Source: Halomonas sp. QHL1 (GTDB lineage: Bacteria > Pseudomonadota > Gammaproteobacteria > Pseudomonadales > Halomonadaceae). Taken from it: a stretch of DNA of 64,000 nt. Positions within the stretch are counted from its first letter, which is position 1. Each line of letters begins with the position of its first letter. The stretch lies in the NCBI RefSeq assembly GCF_001882345.1, contig NZ_MINL01000001.1, forward strand, positions 2,317,705 to 2,381,704, in the 5' to 3' direction. The notes below the pieces were generated by a model. That model saw nothing but the letters and a program-made list of their open reading frames with translations. It made no database searches and was not told where the DNA came from. Position numbers and translations under genes: made by a program. Positions 1-10,402 of this stretch are shown piece after piece.

Positions 1-354
1 TTTATTTCTCAAGGCTATTACGAGCGCTACCTCAAACTTCACGTAGAGGAAATCGACCGGCGGCGGGACGCGATGCGCATTGCCATTGATCAGGCCTTGC
101 CCGGCTGCCTCAGCCATAGCAGCAATCGCTCCAGCGCCTTCTGGATGGAAGCGGATGCTAGCATCGATACTCAGCGGCTAGCCTGGCATGCCGCACAGCG
201 GGGTGTGCTGATTGAATCCGGCTTCCAGCACTTCTTCGATGCCGCCCCGCCACGGCGCTTTTTCCGCTTAGGGTTTGGCGCCATCGAGAGTGAGCGTATC
301 GACCCAGGCATACAGCGCCTGGGCCTCGCCTACGATAACGCCCTGAGTACTTAA
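1..354 (+). CDS. MocR/PdxR-type GntR regulator, C-terminal fragment
   Basis: The reading frame is open from base 1 to a stop at 352-354, so only the last ~117 residues of a gene that begins before the window are seen. The segment (YYERYLKLHVEEIDRRRDAM, later RLAWHAAQRGVLIESG and RRFFRLGFGAI) resembles the end of the aminotransferase-like domain of MocR regulators, which fuse a GntR helix-turn-helix to a fold-type I PLP domain. The DNA-binding part and the PLP lysine lie outside the window. It converges on the class III aminotransferase, with only 8 bases between the two stops; MocR proteins often control nearby aminotransferase genes, so a functional link is plausible but inferred. Confidence 0.7.
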   Translation, partial: FISQGYYERYLKLHVEEIDRRRDAMRIAIDQALPGCLSHSSNRSSAFWMEADASIDTQRLAWHAAQRGVLIESGFQHFFDAAPPRRFFRLGFGAIESERIDPGIQRLGLAYDNALST

Positions 355-362
355 CCTATCAT

Positions 363-1709
363 CTAGCGTGATGCCGTATAGTTTTTCAACACGCGATCCA
401 GGATGGCTAAACCTTCCTCTACTTCAGCGGCCGTCACGATACACGGCGGTACCACATGGATGCGGTTCTCAACGGTAAAGACCAGCAGGCCGTTTTCCAT
501 CAATTGCTGCTTGAGTTTCAACACCTCCGCCCCTGGCAGTGGCGTTTTGTAAACCGGATCGCTGACGAGTTCCAAAGCATGAAACACACCAACACCCCGC
601 CAATCACCGATGATGGCATAGCGCTCGGCAAGCTGTTGCAACCCTGCGGCCAACGGCCCATTACCCATCGCGTCAGCGTTTTCAACCACGCCCTCAGCTT
701 CCATCGCATCCAGGGTCGCAACTATCGCCGCCATTGCCAGCGGGTGACCGGAATACGTTAGGCCGCCGACAAAAAAGTGGTCATCGAAATAGCGTGAGAT
801 GGGTTCAGAAATAATCACGCCCCCGGCAGGCACATAGCCCGAGTTCACCCCTTTGGCGAAGACGATTAAGTCCGGTGCCATGTCGTAATGCTCAAAGGCG
901 AACCAGCGCCCAGTGCGACCGAAGCCAGCCATTACTTCATCGAGAATCAGCACAATGCCGAACTCATCGGCGAGTTTTCTAACGCCCTGAAGATACGCTT
1001 TCGGAGGTAACAGCACGCCAGCAGTACCGGGAATGGTCTCCAGCAGGATGGCCGCCACCGCGTTCGCACCTTCGCACTCAATCACCCGGCGCAGGTGTTG
1101 CAGCGCCCGCTCACACTCCTCCTCTTCATTGCGCGCCCAAAACTCGCTGCGATAGAGGTAAGGGTTGAAGAAGTGCACGTGGCCACTGGCATACTCGTTG
1201 GGCACCCGCCGCCAGTCACCGGTGGCGGCAATCGCTGAACCGGTATTGCCGTGATAAGAGCGGTAGGCGGATAGTATTTTGCTTCGCCCGGTATAAAGGC
1301 GCGCCATACGGATGGCGTTCTCGTTGGCATCGGCCCCCGCATTGGTGAAAAACACCTTACTAAAGCCAGCGGGCGCTTTGGCGATAATACGCTTGGCCGC
1401 CTCACCCCGGGCTAAGTTGGCATGGGCTGGGGCGATGGTACACAGGCTCGCGGCCTGGGCTTGAATCGCGCTTACCACCTTGGGATGCTGATGGCCGATA
1501 TTGGTATTGACTAACTGGCTACTAAAATCCAGATACGAGCGCCCCACATAGTCCCACACGCGACACCCTTCAGCCCCTGCAATCACCATGGGGTCTAAAC
1601 TGCCTTGCTGCGCCCAGGAGTGGAACACATACTGGCGGTCTAAGGTGTGTACATAAGTATTATCCACACCGCTTTCGGGTGGATGTGAAGCGGCAATATT
1701 GGTATTCAT
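363..1709 (-). CDS. Class III PLP-dependent aminotransferase
   Basis: A 448-residue omega-aminotransferase of the family usually annotated as aspartate aminotransferase family or taurine/beta-alanine-pyruvate aminotransferase. It transfers an amino group from an omega-amino donor to a keto acid using PLP. Visible signatures are the cofactor-phosphate region FFTNAGADANENAIRMAR, the ILDEVMAGFGRTGRWFAFEH block with the PLP-ring aspartate, and the Schiff-base lysine in VFAKGVNSGYVPAGG. The frame stays open upstream to 1835, but the start at 1709 is preferred because AGGG precedes it by about 7 bases and the protein then has the usual family length. The true substrate cannot be read from sequence. 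Confidence 0.9.
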   Translation of the reverse strand: MNTNIAASHPPESGVDNTYVHTLDRQYVFHSWAQQGSLDPMVIAGAEGCRVWDYVGRSYLDFSSQLVNTNIGHQHPKVVSAIQAQAASLCTIAPAHANLARGEAAKRIIAKAPAGFSKVFFTNAGADANENAIRMARLYTGRSKILSAYRSYHGNTGSAIAATGDWRRVPNEYASGHVHFFNPYLYRSEFWARNEEEECERALQHLRRVIECEGANAVAAILLETIPGTAGVLLPPKAYLQGVRKLADEFGIVLILDEVMAGFGRTGRWFAFEHYDMAPDLIVFAKGVNSGYVPAGGVIISEPISRYFDDHFFVGGLTYSGHPLAMAAIVATLDAMEAEGVVENADAMGNGPLAAGLQQLAERYAIIGDWRGVGVFHALELVSDPVYKTPLPGAEVLKLKQQLMENGLLVFTVENRIHVVPPCIVTAAEVEEGLAILDRVLKNYTASR

Positions 1710-1941
1710 AGCAAGTACCCTAATTAATCCGTTAACAAAAAGCGTGCTTGCCAGCCTAGTGAGTCCGCCGGTTAGGCTGTAGGGCCAGTCGTTACGAGCC
1801 AACGGGACAGGCGTAGTGGAAAACAGCGATGTCACAATGGCAGCCGCTAACTGGCTCTAAAGGCTTGAACCAGCGTTGCTTACAGTGATGTAAGAACGCG
1901 CCCATCGCCTTTAATTATTTGCCTTTAAATAGCTTGAATAA

Positions 1942-3644
<1,703 letters not shown>

Positions 3645-3851
3645 GCTATTTACTCATCCTTGTAAAATAGTCGTGCGGTCTTGGTGCTAAATGTCAGTGG
3701 GCATATTGAAAGGCCCACCTTTGCCACCACGAGATAATACGCCACAACCCTCTCATAAATTACTAAAATAGTAATATTAATTACAGATCGTTAACATAAC
3801 GCGGACTATCCCGCTTAAAATATTTTGGCGAAGTATCTTGTGCTGCACTTT

Positions 3852-6800
3852 TCATGAGCCAACAGGCTTCGATACCCATAGCCGATAAAGCGCAGGGGTA
3901 AAGAAAAACGACACCAGCGTCGCTAAGAGTAGTCCAAAACCCACGGTTTGCGCGAACGGTGGCCATAGCCCGCCGGTGGCCAACATCAACGGAATTAAGC
4001 CTGCAAAGGTAGTGATCGTGGTCGAAACGATATGCCGGCTGGTGGGGCCACTGATCACCGCCAGCATGGCGTCGATATCGCCTTGGCGGGCGGCTGCGTC
4101 GTCATCAAAGGCGGCGATAATAATAATGGTGGCATTAATCGCTACCCCCACCAGCCCCATAATACCGACGATAATTACAAAACCGAACGCATGTCCGCTT
4201 AGCAGCAGCGCCACAATGCCCATGCCCATTGCCTGGGCCCCGGCAATAAACACGATGGCGGCCCGCCGGAAAGAGTTAAACGCCAATACCACGGTGGCCA
4301 CCATGGCTATAACCAGCAGCACCACCGAGGCAAGTAGCTGGCCCACGGCTTCATCGCGCTCGGCGGCTTCACCACCGGTTTCGATCCGGTAACCAGGGGG
4401 CAATTGAAACGCCCCCGACGCCAACGCTGCCTGAAGCTTGGCATCCAGCTGGGCCATAGAGACAGCCGGAAGAGCGTCGGCCACCAGATACCCTTGCACC
4501 AACTGCACCCGTTCCGCGTTACGGCGGGTAATCACGCTCCAGGCAGGCATGAGTGATACCTCTGCCACCGCCGCCAGTGGCAGGCCCTCTGCCACTTGAT
4601 CGCTGGCCAAGCGCAGCGACGCCAGTTGTTCTGTGTTAGTGCGCCACTCATCGGCGTAGCGTACCCGCACAGGCAGTTGCTGGGTGTCCTCCAGCAGCAT
4701 GCCTGCTAATTGCCCCGAGAGCGCGGCCCCCGCTTGTTCCGCTAGACGCTGCGGCGTTAGCCCCACATCACTCAGTGCAGTGTGATCGATATCCAGGGTT
4801 AACCTGGGCAAGTCACGCTGCATGCCAGCGCGCACATGGGTAACCTGAGGCAGTTGATGCATTAGGCCCGCTAGTTCAAGTCCCAGCGATGACAGCACCG
4901 CTAGATCATCACCATAGACACGTAGCTCAATCGGGGCTTTAAACGGCGGACCCTGTTCATACTTGCGCACCACGCTTTGGGCCTGGGGGAAGCGCCGATC
5001 GAGCGCCTGCTGTAAGGCGGGCACCCGTTCGTTAGTGATTTTTAAAGACGCCGTGTCTACCACTAAGTGCAAAAATGCCGGGTTGTTATCCTCATTGGTG
5101 AGCACGTTGTAGTACATCATTGGCGCGCTTTCCCCCACAAACGCCGAGACGCGGGTAATGCCCGGCAGCTCACGAATCATGGCCTCGACCTCCTGGGCCA
5201 GTGCTTCGGTGTTGGCCATACTGCTGGCGGGGGGCAAGCGCACCTCAATGTGAAACTGGTCGCGGTCTGCGGGTGGGAAAAACGCCACATCCAGCGTGGG
5301 CATCAACGCCATACCGCCCACCGGCACGCACAGGGTGATAATCATGGCGGCCCACGGGTGACGCAGCGCGCTGCGTACAGTACGGCGAAAGCCGCGCTTG
5401 ACCATACCGCTGACGCCGTTATCTCGAGGCGGTGGAGGGTGATCGGCAACCTTGGCTAACAGCATGGGCGACAACGCCGGCACCAGCAGCAACGAGACCA
5501 GATAAGAACTTACCAGCGCGACCATCACCGCCATGGCCAGGGGCCCCACGAACTCCCCCGCAGGGCCTGGCATCAACACAATCGGCATAAACGCCAATAT
5601 GGTGGTTAAGGTGCTGGCCAGCAGCGGCACCGCTAAGTGGCGCAGCGTGTCCCGGGTAGCGGCAAGCGCTGAATCGCCTTTCAAAAAGCGCTCGCGCAGG
5701 GCGTTGGTCATCACAATGGCATTGTCGACCATCAGCCCCAGCGCCACGATAATGCCAGTAATGCTCATCTGGTGGATATCGATACCCAGCGGCTTAAAAA
5801 GAGCCAGAGTCAGCAGAGCCGTGGCGGGAATCGCCAACCCCACTGTCACCGCCGAGCGCCAGCCCATGGTGAGGAACAGGATCGCCACTACCAGCACTAG
5901 CCCCATCAGTAGGCTGCCTGCCACATCACTTAAGCGCTGGTGGGTGTAACTGGCCTGCTCAAAAACCTCCTCAACTTCTATACCGACAGGCAACTCATCG
6001 GCGAATGCCGCTAACTGCTGCTGTGCTTTTTCCACCCAGCTATCAATTCGCTGGCCGGGTGCCATGCGTGCGCCAACATATACCGCTCGTTCGCCGTTAA
6101 GCAGCGCCACCGCGGCTGGCGGGTCTTGCACGCCGCGGCGTAGCTCAGCTAACTCGCCAAGTCTTACGGTTTGCCCCTGCCGAGTCGCGACTTCTATCTC
6201 ACCTAGCCTATCGAGCGCATCGAACTCACCGCTTAACCCCACCGTCAGGCGGTGGCCGTCGGTGACCACTTCACCTGCGGCACGTCGTCCATCGCTTGCC
6301 TTAATCGTGGCCGCTAACTGCCCGACGGAAAGCCCCAGGGCGTTCAGTTCAAGCGGGTTAACGATCACCTCTACCTGCTCCCCCGCCACGCCGAAGCGGT
6401 GGGTATACTCCGTGCCAGCGACGTTTCTAAACGCTGCTTCCAAGCGCTCGGCGTAGCGCTCCATCAGTTGGACATTGGGTGGCGAATCCAGCGTCCAGCG
6501 CAGTGCGGCCACCATGCTAAACGCGTAGCCCCGATCATCCAGCAGCTCCGGCGTTTGAACGCCGTCAGGCAGCGTAGGGGCAACATCGGCCAGCTTGTCT
6601 CGCACGCGACTCCACACCGGCGTTACGTTGGTCACAGCGTCCTCAAGCTCAAGGCTAATCACCGCAATGCCCTGGCGTGAGGTGGATTCCAGCACGCTAA
6701 TCTCAGCGATGGTGCGTAGTTCATCCTCAATGGGACGCGCCACTAAAGCTTCAACCTGCTCAGGAGTGGCGCCCGGAAAAGGCGCTAATACGGTGGCCAT

Positions 6801-6926
6801 GCGCGCCACCAAGTGAGGGTCTTCCGCGCGTGGCAGCGTTTGAATGGCCGACAGCCCAGCGACGACAAGAAGACCCAGGGCGAGCGCTAACAATCGCCGG
6901 TTAAATAACCACTCAAGACGCTTCAT
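3852..6926 (-). CDS. RND efflux transporter, inner-membrane permease
   Basis: A 1024-residue AcrB/HAE-type resistance-nodulation-division pump. Residue 1 onward shows the cytosolic start and first membrane helix, then the large periplasmic porter loop beginning APFPGATPEQVEALV. The membrane core carries LGLMVDNAIVMTNALRERF (the TM4 aspartate region of proton relay), and a second repeat with the matching loop and GLVGVAINATIIII. The protein exports small molecules by proton antiport with a periplasmic adaptor and an outer-membrane channel. It overlaps the upstream adaptor gene by 14 bases, so the two are cotranslated. No outer-membrane factor gene is present here, so a TolC-like protein elsewhere is presumably used. 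Confidence 0.95.
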   Translation of the reverse strand: MKRLEWLFNRRLLALALGLLVVAGLSAIQTLPRAEDPHLVARMATVLAPFPGATPEQVEALVARPIEDELRTIAEISVLESTSRQGIAVISLELEDAVTNVTPVWSRVRDKLADVAPTLPDGVQTPELLDDRGYAFSMVAALRWTLDSPPNVQLMERYAERLEAAFRNVAGTEYTHRFGVAGEQVEVIVNPLELNALGLSVGQLAATIKASDGRRAAGEVVTDGHRLTVGLSGEFDALDRLGEIEVATRQGQTVRLGELAELRRGVQDPPAAVALLNGERAVYVGARMAPGQRIDSWVEKAQQQLAAFADELPVGIEVEEVFEQASYTHQRLSDVAGSLLMGLVLVVAILFLTMGWRSAVTVGLAIPATALLTLALFKPLGIDIHQMSITGIIVALGLMVDNAIVMTNALRERFLKGDSALAATRDTLRHLAVPLLASTLTTILAFMPIVLMPGPAGEFVGPLAMAVMVALVSSYLVSLLLVPALSPMLLAKVADHPPPPRDNGVSGMVKRGFRRTVRSALRHPWAAMIITLCVPVGGMALMPTLDVAFFPPADRDQFHIEVRLPPASSMANTEALAQEVEAMIRELPGITRVSAFVGESAPMMYYNVLTNEDNNPAFLHLVVDTASLKITNERVPALQQALDRRFPQAQSVVRKYEQGPPFKAPIELRVYGDDLAVLSSLGLELAGLMHQLPQVTHVRAGMQRDLPRLTLDIDHTALSDVGLTPQRLAEQAGAALSGQLAGMLLEDTQQLPVRVRYADEWRTNTEQLASLRLASDQVAEGLPLAAVAEVSLMPAWSVITRRNAERVQLVQGYLVADALPAVSMAQLDAKLQAALASGAFQLPPGYRIETGGEAAERDEAVGQLLASVVLLVIAMVATVVLAFNSFRRAAIVFIAGAQAMGMGIVALLLSGHAFGFVIIVGIMGLVGVAINATIIIIAAFDDDAAARQGDIDAMLAVISGPTSRHIVSTTITTFAGLIPLMLATGGLWPPFAQTVGFGLLLATLVSFFFTPALYRLWVSKPVGS

Positions 6927-8073
6927 GGGCCACTTCCTCGCTTAGCGTGACCCGCTGTCCCGGCGTGATCCGATGAGTGCCGCTGGTAATCAGCCGCATG
7001 CCCGGCGCTAGCGTGCCGCGCACAAAGGCTTGGTCGCCTTCGCTATGCAGTAGCTCCACGCTGGCCTGGGCCGCACGGTAGTGATCATTCTCTAACGGCT
7101 CGGCCACCAATACGTTCCACAGGCCACGGTCAGCGGCTTGCAGGGAATCCAACGGCACCCAGTATCCGCTTGCGGGCTCTGTGATCGTGTAGCGCAGCTC
7201 TGCCAGATCGCCGGGCACGGCGTGGTCTGAAGCTTCCAGCGATACCACCAGCGTCTGGGTGCGGCTATCACTATCAACCTGAGGGAGCCGGGCACGTAAC
7301 TCTCCGTGGACTTCCTCGCCATTCACCGTCAGCTCAACGGCTTCATTTGGAGCAAACGTCGCGGCCAGCGCGGCGGGTAAGCCAAGATGCGCTTCTAACT
7401 GCTCGACATCGATAAGATCGAAAGCAGTAGTGCCGCTACTCACCAAGCTGCCGACACTAATATGGCGCTCGATCACTCGTCCCGCAAAGGGCGCTTTTAA
7501 CGTGCTGTCATCTAGATCGGCGGTAAGGCTATCGCGCTCGGCTGCCAGCGCCGCAAGACGAGCCTGAAGGGTCAATCGATCTGTCCGGGCCTGATCCAGC
7601 GCGGTGCGGCTGGCAAAATTATTCTGGTTTAGCTGCGCTTCACGCTCCTCCTGGCGCTGAGCCAGGGCGAGGCTGGCGCGGGCTTCTTCGCTGCGCGCGG
7701 CGACCTCCGCTAAGCGGCTTTCCAATCGGCGGGTATCCAGTGTGGCAAGCACATCCCCCTGTTCAACCGCATCGCCTCTGTCTGCTGACACAGCACTGAC
7801 CCGCCCCGCAGGTTCGAACGCCAGCGATACCGACTGGCGCGCCACCACACGTCCGGTTAAGCGCACATCACGCTGCAGCTGTTCGGCTTGTTCCAGGGCC
7901 TTGGTCGCCACCTGTAGCAGGGCGTTATCAACGCCTTGCTGGCGGGCCTGCTGAGCACTGCTGTGCTGGCTAGAAAGGAAAAACACCGCCGCCAGTGTGG
8001 CACCTACCATCAGCAGCGCCGCCAGCGTGCCGCGAATCCGGTGGTTCCAGGAAGTTTTTAGAGGAGTGCCCAT
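6913..8073 (-). CDS. RND efflux periplasmic adaptor (membrane fusion protein)
   Basis: A 386-residue HlyD/AcrA-type adaptor. An N-terminal hydrophobic anchor (LAALLMVGATLAAVFFLSS) is followed by a lipoyl/beta-barrel half (VSADRGDAVEQGDVLATLDT), an alpha-hairpin of ~75 residues rich in Glu, Arg and Ala, the second half lipoyl segment (LKAPFAGRVIERHISVGSLV), and a C-terminal membrane-proximal domain ending near TPGQRVTLSEE. It links the inner-membrane pump to an outer-membrane duct. It is the first gene of the two-gene operon and is divergent from the TetR gene, whose product probably represses it. Confidence 0.94.
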   Translation of the reverse strand: MGTPLKTSWNHRIRGTLAALLMVGATLAAVFFLSSQHSSAQQARQQGVDNALLQVATKALEQAEQLQRDVRLTGRVVARQSVSLAFEPAGRVSAVSADRGDAVEQGDVLATLDTRRLESRLAEVAARSEEARASLALAQRQEEREAQLNQNNFASRTALDQARTDRLTLQARLAALAAERDSLTADLDDSTLKAPFAGRVIERHISVGSLVSSGTTAFDLIDVEQLEAHLGLPAALAATFAPNEAVELTVNGEEVHGELRARLPQVDSDSRTQTLVVSLEASDHAVPGDLAELRYTITEPASGYWVPLDSLQAADRGLWNVLVAEPLENDHYRAAQASVELLHSEGDQAFVRGTLAPGMRLITSGTHRITPGQRVTLSEEVAHEAS

Positions 8074-8097
8074 GTTGGCCCCGAAATGGTTTATTCT

Positions 8098-8113
8098 TGA
8101 ACGATACCGTTCA
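8098..8113. promoter_or_regulatory. Palindromic operator, probable TetR-family binding site
   Basis: TGAACG and CGTTCA form perfect 6-base arms around the spacer ATAC, between the divergent RND adaptor and TetR genes. The arms resemble the TGAAC/GTTCA half-sites common for TetR-type efflux repressors. A second, perfect 10-base palindrome, GTACGCGTAC, lies at 8125-8134. The first site abuts the -10 box of the candidate efflux promoter, so bound repressor would block it. Binding is inferred. Confidence 0.6.
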
Positions 8114-8140
8114 CTATAATATTTGTACGCGTACGTTCAA
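8113..8140 (-). promoter_or_regulatory. Candidate sigma-70 promoter of the RND operon
   Basis: Read on the minus strand, TTGAAC (8135-8140) and TATAGT (8113-8118) are separated by 16 bases. The spacer contains the palindrome GTACGCGTAC, and the 6+6 palindrome at 8098-8113 lies immediately downstream of the -10 box. This is consistent with a repressible promoter for the adaptor gene. Confidence 0.5.
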
Positions 8141-8174
8141 TATTTATTTACACGATGGGCACGGATTGCACCGC

Positions 8175-8846
8175 ATGACAGATTCTCAACATACATCGCA
8201 TGAACCAAAACGCCGCGCTGGCCGACCAAAGGATATGGCTAAACGGGATGCCATGATGGATGCAGCAGCGTGTCTTTTTTTTCGCCACGGCTTAGAGGGC
8301 GTAACGATGGAAGCCGTTGCCCGAGAAGCAGGCGTTTCCAAAGTCACAGTGTATGGTCACTTTGTGACTAAAGAGGCGCTGTTTGGCAGTGTGATCCGTC
8401 GTGAAACCGCCACCATCCGCCGTGGGTTAGATAACCTGCCCGACACCCACGAGGCGGTGCGCCAATCGCTGATCGAGGTCGGCTTGAGCCTTGTGCGTTT
8501 TTTATTAGAACCCCATGTACTGGCCGTTGAGCGCGTGATGAATACTCAGGGAGAGCAGTATCCTGAGCTACTACAGGCTTTTTTCGAGGCAGGTCCTTGG
8601 GCCACTAAGCAGTGGTTGCAGGAGAAACTGGAGGGGTTAGCCCAAACCGGTCATTTAACGCTTGGCGCGACCACGCTCGCCGCCAACCAGCTGTGCAGTA
8701 TGTGGCAAGGTATGCTGGTCACAGAAGTCCGCATGGGCGTTCGTCACCCTCCCAGCGTTGAAGAGCTGCATCATCAGATCAGTAGCGCTGTGGATGTGTT
8801 TTTGGCGGCGTATGGGAAGCCCAATCAAGGTAGCGTCCTTAGATAA
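8175..8846 (+). CDS. TetR/AcrR-family repressor
   Basis: A 223-residue regulator. The helix-turn-helix lies in about residues 18-65 (AACLFFRHGLEGVTMEAVAR, then AGVSKVTVYGHFVTKEALF), followed by an AefR-like C-terminal domain. An in-frame extension reaches back to 7995 into the adaptor gene but is not typical of the family, so the ATG at 8175 is chosen. It is divergent from the RND efflux operon with about 100 bases between, including a perfect palindrome, which fits local repression of the pump with an effector expelled by it. The effector is unknown. Confidence 0.9.
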   Translation: MTDSQHTSHEPKRRAGRPKDMAKRDAMMDAAACLFFRHGLEGVTMEAVAREAGVSKVTVYGHFVTKEALFGSVIRRETATIRRGLDNLPDTHEAVRQSLIEVGLSLVRFLLEPHVLAVERVMNTQGEQYPELLQAFFEAGPWATKQWLQEKLEGLAQTGHLTLGATTLAANQLCSMWQGMLVTEVRMGVRHPPSVEELHHQISSAVDVFLAAYGKPNQGSVLR

Positions 8847-8918
8847 TCTGTCCACGGGAGGGCAGGACGATACGTTACTGACCGATAGCAAAGTCAATGG
8901 CTGGCTTTCCTTATGAAT

Positions 8919-9812
8919 TCACCCCTCTCGAAATGCCTCTACCACCCGCTCTGCCAATACCTCGCTGGCATCACCACTACCTGCACGCTTCACCAGCGCC
9001 ACTTGATAATCCCCTAGTGGCGGAAGTGATTCGTTGTTGAGCCGTTTGAGCGGCGGTCGAACCAAGCTTTTCGGAAAAGCCGTCACGGCTAGGTCGGCCA
9101 GCATGGCGGCTTCCTGTCCTGCGCAGTGGTCGCAGGAGTAAGCGATCCGGTAATTAATTCCGGCATGATTAAGGGCGTTGAGCGCGATCCTACGCCACGC
9201 ACACCCCTGCTGGGCCAAGGTCACCGGTAATGGCGTTCGCTGAACGGCAACACCATCCTCACGGCCCGCCCATACTAATGGTTCGCTATGGACGACGTCG
9301 CCGCGCGCCGCCTGACCAGGCTCCAAGCTCATCACCAGTGCCAGATCCAGCTCCCCCTCATCCAACTGGGCGAGCAAATCTTTGCTGCGCCCAACCACGA
9401 CATCGACCTGCACCGCTGGATGCGAGCGGGCGAATTGAGCTAACACCGTGGGCAGAATACGCCCTACCACGTCGTCCGTTACCCCCAGCCCCACGCGCCC
9501 TTCTATGGTGGGGGCTAAGAATTGGGTAACGGCTTCCGCATTGAGTTTAAGCAGTCGCCGTCCATAGCCCAGGAGGACTTCACCTTCGGTAGTCAAGCGT
9601 ACGTAACGTGCCTCGCGCACAAACAGCGTTTGCCCGAGCGTTTCTTCCAGACGTTTGATCTGCATGCTCAGCGCAGAAGGGGTGCGAAATAGCTGCTGGG
9701 CAGCGCGGGTGAAACTGCCACTCTCCGCAATCGTCACAAAGGTGCGCAGCACCTCGCTATCCAGTAGCGGTAAGGCAGCCCGGTTGGGAGCCATGGTCGA
9801 TAGTTGATTCAT
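8919..9812 (-). CDS. LysR-family transcriptional regulator
   Basis: A 297-residue LysR regulator. The winged HTH occupies about residues 15-75 (LRTFVTIAESGSFTRAAQQL, LSMQIKRLEETLGQTLF). The C-terminal part is a periplasmic-binding-protein-like effector domain. A GTG nine bases upstream (9821) could also serve, but AAAGGTGG is better spaced for the ATG at 9812. Neighbouring genes do not reveal its target; the nearest divergent gene is the DUF1127 protein. The effector domain has a cysteine-containing stretch (YSCDHCAGQEA), but no function can be drawn from that. Confidence 0.9.
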   Translation of the reverse strand: MNQLSTMAPNRAALPLLDSEVLRTFVTIAESGSFTRAAQQLFRTPSALSMQIKRLEETLGQTLFVREARYVRLTTEGEVLLGYGRRLLKLNAEAVTQFLAPTIEGRVGLGVTDDVVGRILPTVLAQFARSHPAVQVDVVVGRSKDLLAQLDEGELDLALVMSLEPGQAARGDVVHSEPLVWAGREDGVAVQRTPLPVTLAQQGCAWRRIALNALNHAGINYRIAYSCDHCAGQEAAMLADLAVTAFPKSLVRPPLKRLNNESLPPLGDYQVALVKRAGSGDASEVLAERVVEAFREG

Positions 9813-9997
9813 CACGCCCACCTTTCAGAAAATCTTAACACTCAGTGTAGATCTTTTCGTTTGATTGATCCAAAGCTAAGCGCCAAGCTGATAATCAGAG
9901 GTCGCGACCCTCCCACTTATTAATCACAGAACACAGCTGCCCAGTTGGTGTCCTGGCGCCGTTGACTGCACAGCTGCTGTGAAAATGGAGGTGCGCA

Positions 9998-10333
9998 ATG
10001 AAGTATGAAGCTCCAACCCAACATGCCCATCACGCCTGGGAAAAAGCTAGCCGTTTGGCGCCGCCACCCAAGCCACCACAACTGCATTTTTGCATGCCTG
10101 CTATGCCGTCTATGAGGCTAATTCGTGCGCTCGATATGGGCTGGTGGCATTTCCAGCGGCGTAGGCTTTTCCGCCGCCACATACTGCCGCTACTGGACTG
10201 CGACGACCAATTACTGCGGGATATGGGTCATAGCCGCGAAGATATTCTCTGGGCTAGCCAGCTGCCATTAAGGGTCGATGCCATTCAGGCGCTAGAAGCC
10301 CGGCAGAAAAAGCGTCAGGCTCAGCCAGCCTAG
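9998..10333 (+). CDS. DUF1127 (YjiS-like) small basic protein
   Basis: A 111-residue arginine-rich protein. The C-terminal half carries the DUF1127 pattern: WHFQRRRLFRRHILPLLDCD, then a hydrophobic/acidic turn QLLRDMGHSREDILWAS. DUF1127 proteins are short and regulatory; some members bind RNA or affect phosphate and carbon metabolism. This one has a longer proline- and histidine-rich N terminus than typical ~50-residue members. A strong hairpin terminator follows directly. The GGAGG upstream of the ATG supports the start. Confidence 0.82.
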   Translation: MKYEAPTQHAHHAWEKASRLAPPPKPPQLHFCMPAMPSMRLIRALDMGWWHFQRRRLFRRHILPLLDCDDQLLRDMGHSREDILWASQLPLRVDAIQALEARQKKRQAQPA

Positions 10334-10338
10334 AATAA

Positions 10339-10373
10339 AAAAGCTTCGAACCCGAGAGAGGTTCGAAGCTTTT
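10339..10373. terminator. Bidirectional Rho-independent terminator
   Basis: A perfect 14-base-pair stem (AAAAGCTTCGAACC and its complement) closes a 7-base loop, with A and T runs on the two sides. It sits between the convergent DUF1127 gene and the PhoX-family gene and can serve both strands. Confidence 0.9.
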
Positions 10374-10402
10374 AATGAAGCCTTTAATAACGCTTGGTTT
10401 TT

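Noticed and set aside
1710..1835. Longer N terminus for the class III aminotransferase
   Set aside because: The extension lacks a ribosome-binding site and homologues start near 1709.
5533..5949. Long open frames opposite the RND permease gene
   Set aside because: They are antisense shadows of a conserved transporter gene with low-complexity translations.
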